A stretch of 64,000 nucleotides of DNA from Phytohabitans houttuyneae (GCF_011764425.1 NZ_BLPF01000001.1:4393001-4457000), one strand, 5' to 3'; shown: positions 24,317 through 32,939, counted from the stretch's first letter. Notes: generated by a model not told the origin, from the sequence alone. A program made the numbers and translations.

Positions 24317-26008
24317 TCAAGCGGCGCGGTAATGAGCCCGCGCCCGGTAGCCCAGCCGCTGCACGGCCGCCGCCGCACCCACCGCGGCCGCGACCGGCAC
24401 CACGCCAGGCAGCCGCCGCGCGAACATCCGCACCGCCGCCCAGCCGCGCGACTGGTTCGACAGCGGCATCGCCAGGCGCCACGCAGCCTCAGCCGCCCGC
24501 AGCCCTGGCGCCCGCTCGGAATCCAGGTCCACGGCGGTCGCCTCGGCCAGCGCCGCGCGTGCCACCTCCGCCGACGGGTGCACCCCGACCAGCACCAGCA
24601 GGTCGACCGCCCGCTCCTCGTCGAGCGGATCGTGCCCGTACGCCGCGGCCACATGCAACACCAGCGCCGCCTGTGCCCACGCCGTCGCGGTCAGCTCGGC
24701 CACCGGCGTCAACAGCCCGAACGCCGCCGACAGCGCCCCACCCGCGCCCGCCCACCGCACAAACCGCTGCGCCGCGAGCCGTGCGAGCCCGTCGGCGGTC
24801 GCCGCCGGGTAGGTCGCCCGCGTCTGCGCGGCCCAGTCGCGAGCCTGCGGCCCGATGGCCCGCACCGCCGCAAGAGCCAGGAGCTCCGGGGCGTGTCCAG
24901 GCCGATCGAGGAGCTTCGGCCTGACCGCAGGTCCATCTTCCAATTTGGTACCCGCTACGACCGACCCTTCCACCACCGCGACCGCCTCCTGGGCCATTTT
25001 CGGCTCTTCGATGGCCGCCTGTGCCTGGGCCAGAGCCTTGGTGGCCGGTCGCCCGCGCGCGGGCTTCTCAGCTGCTGGCTCCTCGGCCGCAGCGCTGATG
25101 GGGCTCGCCGCTGCCTCCGCGGCCGGCTGCCCGTGTGCGGGTTTCGCGGCTTCTGGTGTTTCGGCCGCGGCGCTCGTGGCGGCCGCCGCTGCCTTCTTGG
25201 CCGCTCGCCCGCGCGCGGGTTTTTCGGCTGCTGGTTCTTCGGCTACAGCGTTGGTGGCGGCGGCCGCTGTCTTCTTGGCCGGTCGGCTGGGCGCTGGGTT
25301 TTCGGCCGCTGCGCTGGTGGCGGCCGCTGCTGCCTTCTTGGCCGGTCGCCCGCGCGCAGGTTTCTCAGCCGCCGCCGCCTCCTCAGCCGCTGCGCTCGTG
25401 ACGCCCGGCGCTGCCTTCTTGGCTGGTCGACCTCGCGTGGCGGCAGGAGCCGCTTCGGCGGCCTTCTTCGCCGGCCGGCTGCGTGACGTCCTGGCCGCCG
25501 CGGCTGCCTCGTCAGCAGCGGGAGCCTCCTTGGCCGGTCGCCTCCTGGTCGATTCTTCCGGACCAGACTTCGCCTGCGGCGCCTCTTCCTCGGCGGCTTC
25601 CCTGGGTGGCCGCTGTCGAGGGCGCGCGTCCGCGGCAGGGCCGGTCCGCTTGGCTGGCGGCGCCTCCTCCTGGGCGGCTTCTCTGGCCGGCCGCTGTCGA
25701 GGGCGCGCCCCTGCGGCGGAGCTGGTCCGCGGCGCCTCCTCCTGGGCGGCTTCCCTGGCTGGCCGCTGCCGAGGAGGCGCATCCGCGGGCGAGCTGGTCC
25801 GCCTGGGCGGCGGAGCCTCCCGGACCGGCTCATCAGATGGCTCGTCCGAAACGGCGGGCGCCTGGAATAGCACCGAAGGCGCGGGGCGGCTAGCCGGTGG
25901 CCGCCGTGGCGGAGGCGGCGGCGCGGGCTCCTCCGCCGGCGCCGTGAACGCGGCCTTGGACGGCCGTGACCGCTCCCGCCGGCCGCTCGGACGCTGCTCC
26001 TCCTCCAT
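24317..26008 (-). CDS. Histone-H1-like low-complexity protein with EcsC-like C-terminal domain
   Basis: The 563-residue protein has three zones. Residues 1-100 are Pro/Glu/Arg-rich. Residues about 60-370 hold repeats: at least three copies of a 25-27-residue unit built on RQRPAREAAQEEAP, then several copies of a unit with RPAKKAAAAATSAAAE, as in lysine-rich histone H1 tails. The last 170 residues form a helical domain with glycine-rich hydrophobic segments (AGGALSAAFGLLTPVAELT, YGHDPLDEERAVDLLVL) that resembles EcsC-like proteins. So a membrane- or protein-binding domain may carry a long nucleic-acid-binding tail. Function unknown. No signal peptide. Repeats make this a likely site of length variation. 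Confidence 0.72.
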   Translation of the reverse strand: MEEEQRPSGRRERSRPSKAAFTAPAEEPAPPPPPRRPPASRPAPSVLFQAPAVSDEPSDEPVREAPPPRRTSSPADAPPRQRPAREAAQEEAPRTSSAAGARPRQRPAREAAQEEAPPAKRTGPAADARPRQRPPREAAEEEAPQAKSGPEESTRRRPAKEAPAADEAAAAARTSRSRPAKKAAEAAPAATRGRPAKKAAPGVTSAAAEEAAAAEKPARGRPAKKAAAAATSAAAENPAPSRPAKKTAAAATNAVAEEPAAEKPARGRAAKKAAAAATSAAAETPEAAKPAHGQPAAEAAASPISAAAEEPAAEKPARGRPATKALAQAQAAIEEPKMAQEAVAVVEGSVVAGTKLEDGPAVRPKLLDRPGHAPELLALAAVRAIGPQARDWAAQTRATYPAATADGLARLAAQRFVRWAGAGGALSAAFGLLTPVAELTATAWAQAALVLHVAAAYGHDPLDEERAVDLLVLVGVHPSAEVARAALAEATAVDLDSERAPGLRAAEAAWRLAMPLSNQSRGWAAVRMFARRLPGVVPVAAAVGAAAAVQRLGYRARAHYRAA

Positions 26009-26078
26009 GTCGAGGGAGCCTAGTCGCGTTGGGCCCGCAGCACCTCCCGGAAACCCGGCGCCGACAGCCCGCGCCGCT

Positions 26079-26108
26079 TTGCCGGCACGGACGGAGGCAC
26101 GGTATCCT
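26079..26108 (+). promoter_or_regulatory. Candidate promoter of the tRNA-Ser/tRNA-Arg unit
   Basis: TTGCCG (26079-26084) and TATCCT (26103-26108) are spaced by 18 bases, and the tRNA begins 31 bases after the second box. They resemble sigma-70 type -35 and -10 hexamers. Confidence 0.4.
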
Positions 26109-26138
26109 CGGCGGGCGGTGGTCTGCGACGGCCACCTG

Positions 26139-26229
26139 GGAGACTTCGCCTAGTCTGGTCTATGGCGCCGCACTGCTAATGCGGTTGGGGTCTTAACGCC
26201 CCTCCCGGGTTCGAATCCCGGAGTCTCCG
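26139..26229 (+). tRNA. tRNA-Ser (GCU anticodon)
   Basis: A 91-base class II tRNA has acceptor GGAGACT pairing AGTCTCC, anticodon loop CTGCTAA with GCT, a long variable arm and T-loop GGTTCGAATCC. CCA is not encoded. Confidence 0.95.
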
Positions 26230-26263
26230 CGCGAAGGCCGGTGTGTATGCTGGTCGAGCACGA

Positions 26264-26336
26264 GCGCCCGTAGCTCAATGGATAGAGCATCTGACTACGG
26301 ATCAGAAGGTTAGGGGTTCGAGTCCCTTCGGGCGCG
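26264..26336 (+). tRNA. tRNA-Arg (ACG anticodon)
   Basis: A 73-base cloverleaf has acceptor GCGCCCG pairing CGGGCGC, D-arm TAGCTCAATGGATAGAGCA, anticodon loop CTACGGA with ACG, and T-loop GGTTCGAGTCC. It lies 34 bases after tRNA-Ser and is probably in the same transcript. Confidence 0.95.
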
Positions 26337-26345
26337 CGGCTAAAG

Positions 26346-26382
26346 GAAGGGCCCGGCTTGCGGAAACGCGGTCGGGCCCTTC
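26346..26382. terminator. Stem-loop terminator after tRNA-Arg
   Basis: GAAGGGCCCG (26346-26355) pairs with CGGGCCCTTC (26373-26382), a perfect 10-bp stem followed by TTCG. It ends the tRNA transcript. Confidence 0.82.
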
Positions 26383-26457
26383 TTCGTGAAAGTGGAAGCT
26401 CGCAGCCAGGCGTCCGGCCGCTCACCGAGCCGCCGCAGCGGCAGCGGCAAACACGGC

Positions 26458-26922
26458 CTACGGCGGTGGGGTCTCGCGCCAGCCGCTGACCATCAGATGC
26501 TCGCCCGTCCGGTAGGCCTGGATGCTGGCGGCGGTGTACGGGTAGGTGTTGGTCGGCAGCGTGTCGGCCGGAAACCATTCGAGCTTGGCGCACTTGTGCG
26601 GCTCGGCGTTGGTCGGGTGGCCATGGCGGGCGGGGGCGTGGTCGACGGCGAAGACCAGGCCGATGCGGCCGAGGCCGGTCCAGTTCTGGTGGTGGACGGT
26701 CGTGACGAGGCGCGGTTCGTCCTGGTCCAGGTGGATGCCGATCTCCTCGGCGGCCTCGCGGATGACGGCGCTGATCGCGTCCTCGCCGACCTCCAGCTTG
26801 CCGCTGGGGAGGTTCCATTCGCCGTCGGCGTAGCCGGTGCCCTGGCGGAGGGCGAGCAGCACCTGATCGCCCCTGACGAGGATGAGCAGCACGTCGACCG
26901 GATGCGTGGGCGGTGCAGTCAC
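26458..26922 (-). CDS. Nudix hydrolase
   Basis: The Nudix box is complete: Gly-Lys-Leu-Glu in GKLEVGEDAISAVI and REAAEEIGI, matching Gx5Ex7REUxEExGU. The protein hydrolyses nucleoside diphosphates linked to another group; the substrate cannot be read from sequence. GTG 26922 (MTAPPTHPVDVLLILVRGD) gives 154 residues and is preferred. An upstream ATG at 26979 would add 19 residues with no match to the family. It is a single gene between the tRNA unit and the GH3 gene. Confidence 0.87.
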   Translation of the reverse strand: MTAPPTHPVDVLLILVRGDQVLLALRQGTGYADGEWNLPSGKLEVGEDAISAVIREAAEEIGIHLDQDEPRLVTTVHHQNWTGLGRIGLVFAVDHAPARHGHPTNAEPHKCAKLEWFPADTLPTNTYPYTAASIQAYRTGEHLMVSGWRETPPP

Positions 26923-27001
26923 GCCCGCCGACGCTAGCAGCGACGGCACCTTGGGAGCAGGCCACCACGACCGTGACATGCGCGAGAACCGCGGGCCTGG
27001 C

Positions 27002-29626
27002 TTAGCGCACCCCCACCGCGAAGGTTGTCGACCGGCTCGAGCCCGCGTACGTGACCGTGGCCGTCACCGTCGCCACCCCGGCGCCGACGGCGCGCAGCGT
27101 TCCGCGGGGTTCGGCGCGGATCACCGACGGGCGGTTGCTCTTCCAGGTGACGGTTGTGCCCGGCGGCAGCGCGCCGCTGAAAAGGCGGTCGTCCGTCAGC
27201 GCGACGGTCAGCGCCGGCGTGACCACAGCCCCGCGGGCGACCCGCACCGGGGCTTTGGCCGTGACCACGGACAGCCTTGGCCGGAGTTCGCCGGTGACGG
27301 TGACGTGGGTGCGCTGCTCAGCCCTTGCGCTGGAGGAGCCGACCTCGATCGCGTACCGGCCCCGGTCCACCGTGTACCTGTCGAGCCGCTCGTCGAAGAA
27401 CGCCAGGTCGGGCACGCGCACCTCGAAGGCGACCCGCTTGGTCTGCCCGGGGCGGAGCGAGACCTTCTCGAAAGCGCGCAGGCGCTTGCCGGGACGTTCG
27501 GGGAATCCTGCGGGAGAGGCGACGTAAAGCTGCACCACCTCGGCACCCTCAACACGGCCGGTGTTTGTGACGTCGACCGTGGCGCGGACGGTGCCGTTGG
27601 CGTCCACCTGGTGGCGATCCACCGCGAGCCGCGAGTAGCGGAACGTCGTGTAGCTGCCGCCGAAGCCGAACGGGTACGAGGCGTCCCCGCCGAAGTACAT
27701 GTAGGTGCGGCCGGTGCGGATGTTGTAGTCGTCGATGGGCGGTAGCTGGCTCGCGTCGCGGTACCAGGTGAAGGGCAGGTGGCCGCTGGGGTTGCGGGCG
27801 CCGAGCAGGACGTCGGCGAGGGCTTCGCCCTTGCGCTGGCCGTTGTACGAGCTCCACAGGATCGCCGCCACCTGCCGCTCGAACGCGCCGACGTCGACCT
27901 GGCCGGCCGTCTCCAGGTACACGATGGTGTTGGGGTTTTGGGCGGCGACCTGAGTGATCAGCTCCTCCTGCGCGCCTGGGAGCTTGAGCGTCGTGCGGTC
28001 GACGTCCTCGCGCGAGTGGCGTTCGTCGGTACCCGCGTAGACGATGACCGCGTCGTAGCCGGCCGCCGCCGCGACCGACGCCGGGTCCACGGTGGCCAGG
28101 CTTTCGGGGGTGACGCCCGGGAGGTGGTCGACCACCGCGGCCGGGTTGCGCTCCTGGATGGCGGCCTTGATCCCTTGGTACCCGTTGACCTCGTTCGCCT
28201 GCCCGGCGGACTGCTGGATGCTGGAGTAGCCGCCGAGATACATGCTCGCCGGGTTGGCGTAGTGGCCGATCACCGCAACGCGGTATGGGCCGGCGGCGGG
28301 CACGCGGAGTGGGAGCGCGCCGCGCCGGTTCTTGAGCAGCACGATGCTCTCGCCGGCCACCTCGCGGGCCATCCCGAGCCGCTGTGGCGTCTGGGTAACG
28401 GCGCGGTTGGTGTCGGAGTTTGTCCAGGTGCCGCGAGGGACGCGGGCGCGGGCGGCGGTCACCCACGGCACGTCGCCGTCCAGCTCACCGAGGCGGATGC
28501 GCGTCGCCAGCAGCCGGACGAGGGAGGCGTCGATGGACTCCTCCGTGTACCGCCCCTGCGGCGTCACCGTCCCGAGCGCGACCGCGCTGGGGAGCGTGTT
28601 CGCGTAGTTGTACTCGTCGTGGTAGCCCTGCTGGCAGTTGAGATCTTCGCCGGCGGCGCTGGCCCACGCGTGGCGCTCGATGTGGTCGAGCGGTGCGGGG
28701 TGGCCGGGCGGCTGCCAGTGGTGGCCGTCCTCGATCTCGCGGATCGAGTCGCAGTCCGAGGTGAAGAAGCCGGCGAACCCGAAGGTCTGCCGTGCCAGCT
28801 CGTCCATGAGGTACGTGCTGGCCGAGGTGGGCTCGCCGTTCACCCGGTTGTAAGACGTCATGATCGAGGCGGGCGAGCTGCGGCGGATGACCTCGCGGAA
28901 CTGCGCCGTGTAGTACTCCCGCAGCGTGCGGTCGTCCATGTTGGACGTTCCGCGGCGCCGGTCGAACTCGCTGTTGTTGGCCGCATAGTGCTTGAGCGTC
29001 GTGCTGGTCTTCAGGTAGCCACCACCGGCCGGCAGCAGCCGCCCGCCACGGTCCTTGCCCTCCATGCCGTTGACGAACTGCGCCGCGATCGCGGCCGTGA
29101 GCAGCGGATCCTCGCTGAATGCCTCGTCGTTGCGCCCCCACCGCGGATCGCGCGCGAGGTTGATCGTCGGCGAGTAGAAGTTGAGGTCGAGCCGGTTGTC
29201 CCGCACCACCTCGCGCGCCTCGTCGGAGATGAGCGCCGCCTCGCGGTAGGCGAGGTCCGGGTTCCAGGTCGAGCCGAGGGACAGATCCACGGGGTACGAG
29301 GTTGTGTTGATCAGGATCGGCGGGTTGGCGTTGTGGAGGGTGCCCTCCCGGGCCACGCCGTGCGCCGCTTCGTTCCACCAGCCGTAGGCCTCGAGCCCCA
29401 GGTCGGGCAGCGGCGCCGACTGGCTGCTGATGAGCTCGGCCGCCTTTTCGGCCAGCGTCATGCGCGAGACAAGGTCGACCGCGCGCTCTTCCGGCGTGTA
29501 GGAGCGATCGAGGTAGATCGGTCTGCCCGCCCCTTCGGTGTAAGCCGGTCCGGAGGCGGGAGCGGCAGAACCGCTGGTCACGAGGACGCCGGCGGCAGCA
29601 GCCGCCAACCAGACCCGGGAGCGCAT
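27002..29626 (-). CDS. Secreted family 3 glycoside hydrolase (beta-glucosidase/beta-xylosidase type)
   Basis: The 874-residue protein begins with a Sec signal peptide (MRSRVWLAAAAAGVLVTSGS). The GH3 catalytic domain follows, with the nucleophile Asp291 in GFFTSDCDSI and the WNEAAHGVAR and LKHYAANNSE blocks. A GH3 C-terminal domain, a fibronectin-like domain near 640-760 (AEVVQLYVASPAGFPERPGK) and a last Ig-like BIG2 repeat (GTTVTWKSNRPSVIRAEPRG) complete it. The LHNANPPILINTTSYP region resembles xylan 1,4-beta-xylosidases. It would release single sugars from plant oligosaccharides outside the cell. A palindromic site lies 13 bases before the start. Confidence 0.9.
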   Translation of the reverse strand: MRSRVWLAAAAAGVLVTSGSAAPASGPAYTEGAGRPIYLDRSYTPEERAVDLVSRMTLAEKAAELISSQSAPLPDLGLEAYGWWNEAAHGVAREGTLHNANPPILINTTSYPVDLSLGSTWNPDLAYREAALISDEAREVVRDNRLDLNFYSPTINLARDPRWGRNDEAFSEDPLLTAAIAAQFVNGMEGKDRGGRLLPAGGGYLKTSTTLKHYAANNSEFDRRRGTSNMDDRTLREYYTAQFREVIRRSSPASIMTSYNRVNGEPTSASTYLMDELARQTFGFAGFFTSDCDSIREIEDGHHWQPPGHPAPLDHIERHAWASAAGEDLNCQQGYHDEYNYANTLPSAVALGTVTPQGRYTEESIDASLVRLLATRIRLGELDGDVPWVTAARARVPRGTWTNSDTNRAVTQTPQRLGMAREVAGESIVLLKNRRGALPLRVPAAGPYRVAVIGHYANPASMYLGGYSSIQQSAGQANEVNGYQGIKAAIQERNPAAVVDHLPGVTPESLATVDPASVAAAAGYDAVIVYAGTDERHSREDVDRTTLKLPGAQEELITQVAAQNPNTIVYLETAGQVDVGAFERQVAAILWSSYNGQRKGEALADVLLGARNPSGHLPFTWYRDASQLPPIDDYNIRTGRTYMYFGGDASYPFGFGGSYTTFRYSRLAVDRHQVDANGTVRATVDVTNTGRVEGAEVVQLYVASPAGFPERPGKRLRAFEKVSLRPGQTKRVAFEVRVPDLAFFDERLDRYTVDRGRYAIEVGSSSARAEQRTHVTVTGELRPRLSVVTAKAPVRVARGAVVTPALTVALTDDRLFSGALPPGTTVTWKSNRPSVIRAEPRGTLRAVGAGVATVTATVTYAGSSRSTTFAVGVR

Positions 29627-29638
29627 ACGCGGATGTTA

Positions 29639-29655
29639 CGGAAAACTTCCGGAAG
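29639..29655. promoter_or_regulatory. Palindromic operator candidate before GH3 gene
   Basis: CGGAA-AAC-TTCCG (29639-29651) overlaps the perfect palindrome CTTCCGGAAG (29646-29655), just upstream of the GH3 start at 29626. The position fits repression by a sugar-responsive LacI-type regulator, but no such gene is nearby. Confidence 0.4.
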
Positions 29656-29738
29656 ATCACCAACGCGGGCTCGGTTTCGGAAAAGATCGTCCGCGTGTCG
29701 CGTCGCTGTCCACATCGGATTGGCCTACAAAGGGCCTT

Positions 29739-29960
29739 GTGCTGATGGACGGGAGTGACTCGGTGACGCAGGCGTGGGTTCGGAGCACGCGCTGTTACTC
29801 CGAGGCGCACTGCGTAGAAGTACAGGTAGGCACGGATCGGGTGCTGTCACGCAGTTCGCTGCGACCGTCCGTCGAGCTTTCGCTCAGCCACGCTCAGTGG
29901 GCCTGCTTCGTGGCCGGCGTCAAGGCCGGCGGCTACGACCGGCCCGCCTTGGACATATAG
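29739..29960 (+). CDS. DUF397 domain protein
   Basis: The 73-residue protein shows the DUF397 pattern: an early Trp-x-x-Ser (AWVRSTRCYS), CVEVQVGTDRVLSRSS in the middle and a C-terminal HAQWACFVAGVKAGGYD. Such small proteins are abundant in Streptomyces-like bacteria and usually pair with an XRE regulator; none is adjacent here. GTG 29739 or the ATG at 29745 can start it. Its 3' half overlaps the convergent DUF6082-type gene by 114 bases. Confidence 0.75.
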   Translation: MLMDGSDSVTQAWVRSTRCYSEAHCVEVQVGTDRVLSRSSLRPSVELSLSHAQWACFVAGVKAGGYDRPALDI

Positions 29961-30599
29961 CCCGAAAGGTTGCGGCGGGCTGTTGGATCCGTCCGTCGCC
30001 GGCTCGTACGGGCGGGTCGGGGGTCCGCTCTCGACCGCTTGGCGGTATTCGTCGGCAATGATTCGGTAGAAAGCGCGTTCGCGGCGACGGCGCGACTGTG
30101 CACGCCACGCGCCCATTCGCTGCCAGTACTGCCGAGGAATCTCGTTTTCGAACGAGGCACGTGCGTAGGCCTTTACCTGCGAGTCGTCGATCTGGCCCTG
30201 CTCCCACGCGTACGACCAGCCCATCAACATCAGATTGACATAGGCGAAGCCGCGCTCCTCGATATGGGGCGGGCTTACCCGCGGCCCCCAGCATTGGGCA
30301 TAAAACGGGTCTTCCATCGCCATTTTGATGAGGTTGACCGTGTACTCCCGCTGCCAGCACAGCCGCTCGTGCCTCACCTGCCTGCGGTGCAGGAGCATGG
30401 ATGCGACCACTACAAGGACGGTGGCGAAAAGGGCAGCGACCCAGTCTCGATCTCCGCTGTCCAGGTCTGCGATCAGCGCGGGTGTGAAAAGAGCGCCGGC
30501 GAAGATCGCGATCGACGTGGCCGCGGCGGCGAGGGCGGCGACGATCTTCTTGAGGACATCAGCAAATCCGACGGGTGGACCTAACTTCGGCTTCTTCAT
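29847..30599 (-). CDS. DUF6082-like membrane protein
   Basis: ATG 30599 (MKKPKLGPPVGFADVLKK) gives 250 residues. Two adjacent hydrophobic helices lie near residues 20-65 (AALAAAATSIAIFAGALF and WVAALFATVLVVVASML). A soluble helical domain follows (NLIKMAMEDPFYAQCWGPRV, YWQRMGAWRAQSRRRRERAF) like the DUF6082 family. Function is unknown. The last 38 codons lie antisense to the DUF397 gene, so the C-terminal tail may be an extension. Confidence 0.68.
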   Translation of the reverse strand: MKKPKLGPPVGFADVLKKIVAALAAAATSIAIFAGALFTPALIADLDSGDRDWVAALFATVLVVVASMLLHRRQVRHERLCWQREYTVNLIKMAMEDPFYAQCWGPRVSPPHIEERGFAYVNLMLMGWSYAWEQGQIDDSQVKAYARASFENEIPRQYWQRMGAWRAQSRRRRERAFYRIIADEYRQAVESGPPTRPYEPATDGSNSPPQPFGLYVQGGPVVAAGLDAGHEAGPLSVAERKLDGRSQRTA

Positions 30600-30824
30600 T
30601 ATTATGCCCCGGCAGGTTCGCATCCTCGCTGAATCTATTTTGCGATCCCCGTGCAAACCTGAGCCGGGCCTCACCACCTCATGCGCGCTCATTCACGCGA
30701 ACGGTGTAAGCAGTACGCCAGGTGGCTTTTGGAAACCCGTCGACCTGCACTCCGCTCCGCATTTTGTCTTTCATCACGAAAGCGGAGTCTGGGCAGTAGG
30801 CATCGGGCGTGGTGTGATGGCAGC

Positions 30825-31247
30825 GTGAGTCGTGCTGTCGAGGAGAGCAACCGCCGCCTGCTGCGGGCTCGTGACGCCATGGACCGGGCGTATGCGCAGC
30901 CGCTCGACGTGCCGGCCCTCGCGCGTATCGCGCACCTCTCCGAGGGGCACTTCATCCGGACGTTCCGGGCCACGTTCGGCGAGACGCCGCACCACTACCT
31001 GCAGCGGCGCCGGGTCGAGCGCTCGATGTACCTGCTGCGCGAGACCCGCCAGCCGGTCACCGACATCTGCTTCGCCGTGGGCTTCACGAGCCTGGGCACG
31101 TTCAGCCGCACGTTTCGGGACATCGTGGGGCAGTCGCCCTCGCAGTACCGGCGCACCGCGGTCAGCGTGCCGGTGCCCACGTGCTTCACGCGGACCTGGA
31201 TGCGACCCGTCAATTTTGGAGAAGTGCGGCCGGCCAAGGTCGACTAG
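30825..31247 (+). CDS. AraC-family transcriptional regulator (single HTH domain)
   Basis: GTG 30825 (MSRAVEESNRRLLRARDAMD) gives a 140-residue protein that is almost only an AraC double helix-turn-helix: VPALARIAHLSEGHFIRTFR, then RQPVTDICFAVGFTSLGTFS and FRDIVGQSPSQYRR. There is no sensor domain, so its activity is probably set by level or by a partner. Upstream codons look non-coding. The VOC gene starts 10 bases after its stop and is likely its target. Confidence 0.85.
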   Translation: MSRAVEESNRRLLRARDAMDRAYAQPLDVPALARIAHLSEGHFIRTFRATFGETPHHYLQRRRVERSMYLLRETRQPVTDICFAVGFTSLGTFSRTFRDIVGQSPSQYRRTAVSVPVPTCFTRTWMRPVNFGEVRPAKVD

Positions 31248-31257
31248 CGTCGCCGGC

Positions 31258-31668
31258 ATGTTGAACGCGACCGCGATGTCCTCAATCTTCGTACTCGACC
31301 AGGACCAGGCACTCGACTTCTACGTGGGCACGCTGGGGCTGGAGGTCAACACCGACCAGGATCTCGGCTTCATGCGCTGGCTCACCGTCAACGTGCCCGG
31401 CCAGCCCGACCGCACCATCCTGCTGGAGAAGCCGGGGCCACCGTCCATGGACGAGGCGACCGCCGAGCGGGTGCGTGAGCTGCTCACCAAGGGCGCCTCG
31501 GGCGGGTGGCTGGGCTTCGACACCGACGACGCGTACCGGACGTTCGAGGAGCTGAAGGCGAAGGGCGTGGAGTTTACGGACGAGCCGACCGAGCGGCCCT
31601 ACGGCATCGACTTCGGCCTGCGCGACCCCTTCGGGAACGCGATCCGCATCCGGCAGCTGCCGAAGTAG
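31258..31668 (+). CDS. VOC-family (glyoxalase/bleomycin resistance-like) protein
   Basis: The 136-residue protein has the paired beta-alpha-beta-beta-beta units of the VOC fold: SSIFVLDQDQALDFYVGTLG at the N-terminus and GIDFGLRDPFGNAIRIRQLP at the C-terminus. Members are metal-dependent lyases, dioxygenases or drug-binding proteins; the substrate is unknown. ATG 31258. It forms a small operon with the AraC-type regulator. It ends 3 bases before the convergent AlkB gene. Confidence 0.87.
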   Translation: MLNATAMSSIFVLDQDQALDFYVGTLGLEVNTDQDLGFMRWLTVNVPGQPDRTILLEKPGPPSMDEATAERVRELLTKGASGGWLGFDTDDAYRTFEELKAKGVEFTDEPTERPYGIDFGLRDPFGNAIRIRQLPK

Positions 31669-31671
31669 CCG

Positions 31672-32301
31672 TCAGGAGACGCCGGCCGGTCGAAACTGGA
31701 CGCTCACGCGAGGGCCGACCGGCTTGGCGGTCTTGGGCACGGCGTGCTCCCAGGTGCGCTGGCACGAGCCGCCCATGACGATCAGGTCGCCGTGGCCGAG
31801 CGGAAAGCGGAGGCTCGCTCCGCCGCCACGGGGGCGAAGGAGCAGCGGCCTGGGTGTGCCGAACGAGACGATGGCGACCATGGTGTCGAAGCGGGACGAG
31901 CGCCCGTTGGTGTCGCCGTGCCAGGCGACGCTGTCTCGACCGCTGCGGTACAGGCACATCCCGGCCGTGACGAACGGCTCGCCGAGCTCCGGCGCGTAGT
32001 GGGCGGTGAGGCTCTCCCGCGCCTGCTCCAGCAGCGGGTGGGGGAGCGGGTCTCCTCCGCCGAACCAGCACAGCAGGCGGGGCACGTCCACCTCCCGCTC
32101 ATACATCTCGCGGCGCTCGGCCCGCCACGGCACCTCGTGCAGCAGCGTGTCGAGCAGCAGGTCGGAGCCCTGCACCCAGCCGGGCAGGTGGTCGACCCAG
32201 GCGCCGCGGGTCAACATGTGGCGGCGCACGCGGCCGGCGAGCGGGCCGAGGGTGGCGCGCTCGGCAATGTCGAGCATCGAGGGCTGGTGTGCGACTTCCA
32301 T
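31672..32301 (-). CDS. AlkB-family 2-oxoglutarate/Fe(II) dioxygenase
   Basis: The 209-residue protein shows the iron ligands His128 and Asp130 in WHGDTNG and His186 in TWEHAVPK, and the 2-oxoglutarate Arg198 with Arg204 in GPRVSVQFRP. The nucleotide-recognition segment VTAGMCLYRSGRDSVAW is also typical. It should reverse alkyl damage in DNA or RNA by oxidative demethylation. ATG 32301. The frameshifted TetR gene lies 24 bases upstream on the same strand, so both may share a transcript. Confidence 0.9.
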   Translation of the reverse strand: MEVAHQPSMLDIAERATLGPLAGRVRRHMLTRGAWVDHLPGWVQGSDLLLDTLLHEVPWRAERREMYEREVDVPRLLCWFGGGDPLPHPLLEQARESLTAHYAPELGEPFVTAGMCLYRSGRDSVAWHGDTNGRSSRFDTMVAIVSFGTPRPLLLRPRGGGASLRFPLGHGDLIVMGGSCQRTWEHAVPKTAKPVGPRVSVQFRPAGVS

Positions 32302-32325
32302 ACCGGCACCCTACGCTCGTTAGTA

Positions 32326-32915
32326 CTACTGTGCTAATCCGAACGCCGCGAGCGTGTCGTCCAGCATCCGCTCCTGGGCGGCGGGCGGGTAGCCGGCGGG
32401 ATCGCCCGAGCCCAGCGCGGCGGCCCCTCGACCAGCGCGATCAGCGCGGAGGCGGTGGCCGCCGCGTGCTCGGCCGGCCAGTCGGGTGCGGCGGCGCCGA
32501 CCAGGCGGGTGATGCGCTGCCGCCACGCCTGGTTGTTGGCGCGGTGCTGGACGATCAGCTCGTCGTCGGCGACCGCCGCGGCGAGAAAGCCCAGCCACAC
32601 GGTGCTCTCGGTGCGCAGCTCGTCGTCGAGCGAGAGGCCCTGCCGGAGCACCGAGCGCAGCGCCTCGCGCGGCGTCGCCGAGGCCGCCTCCAGCGCCTCC
32701 ACCCGGGCCCGCGTGCGCTCGTGCAGCAGGCGCCGGGCGTGCAGGAGCAGCGCGCGGCGGTTGGGAAAGCGGTGCATGACAAGGCCGGTCGTGCACCCGG
32801 CGGCGGCGGCGACCGCGCGGATCGTCAGCCGCTCCAGGCCCTGGTGGGCGAGCACATCCCAGACCGCGCGGGAGAGCAGCGCCTCCTGTGCGGGGCGATC
32901 GGCCGTTCGTGCCAT
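32326..32915 (-). pseudogene. TetR-family regulator, frameshifted near its C-terminus
   Basis: From ATG 32915 (MARTADRPAQEALLSRAVWD) the protein shows a TetR helix-turn-helix (IRAVAAAAGCTTGLVMHRFP) and a normal ligand domain to ALIALVEG. At the CCCC run 32424-32427 one base is missing. The other frame continues AAALGSGDPAGYPPAAQERM and ends AAFGLAQ at 32326. The span of 590 is one base short of a multiple of three, so repair gives about 196 residues. It is divergent from the GNAT gene, with an inverted repeat between them, and probably controls it. Confidence 0.85.
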
Positions 32916-32925
32916 GGCGCTAACC

Positions 32926-32939
32926 GTAACGCATGTTAC
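32926..32939. promoter_or_regulatory. Inverted repeat between tetR and GNAT genes
   Basis: GTAAC-GCAT-GTTAC, with the motif ACCGTAACGC occurring twice in 32922-32947, fills the 34-base gap between the two start codons. It is a likely TetR operator acting on both genes. Confidence 0.5.

Noticed and set aside
24251-26153. Long plus-strand frames opposite the histone-like gene
   Set aside because: They mirror the repeat structure of the minus-strand gene and have no independent motif or ribosome binding site.
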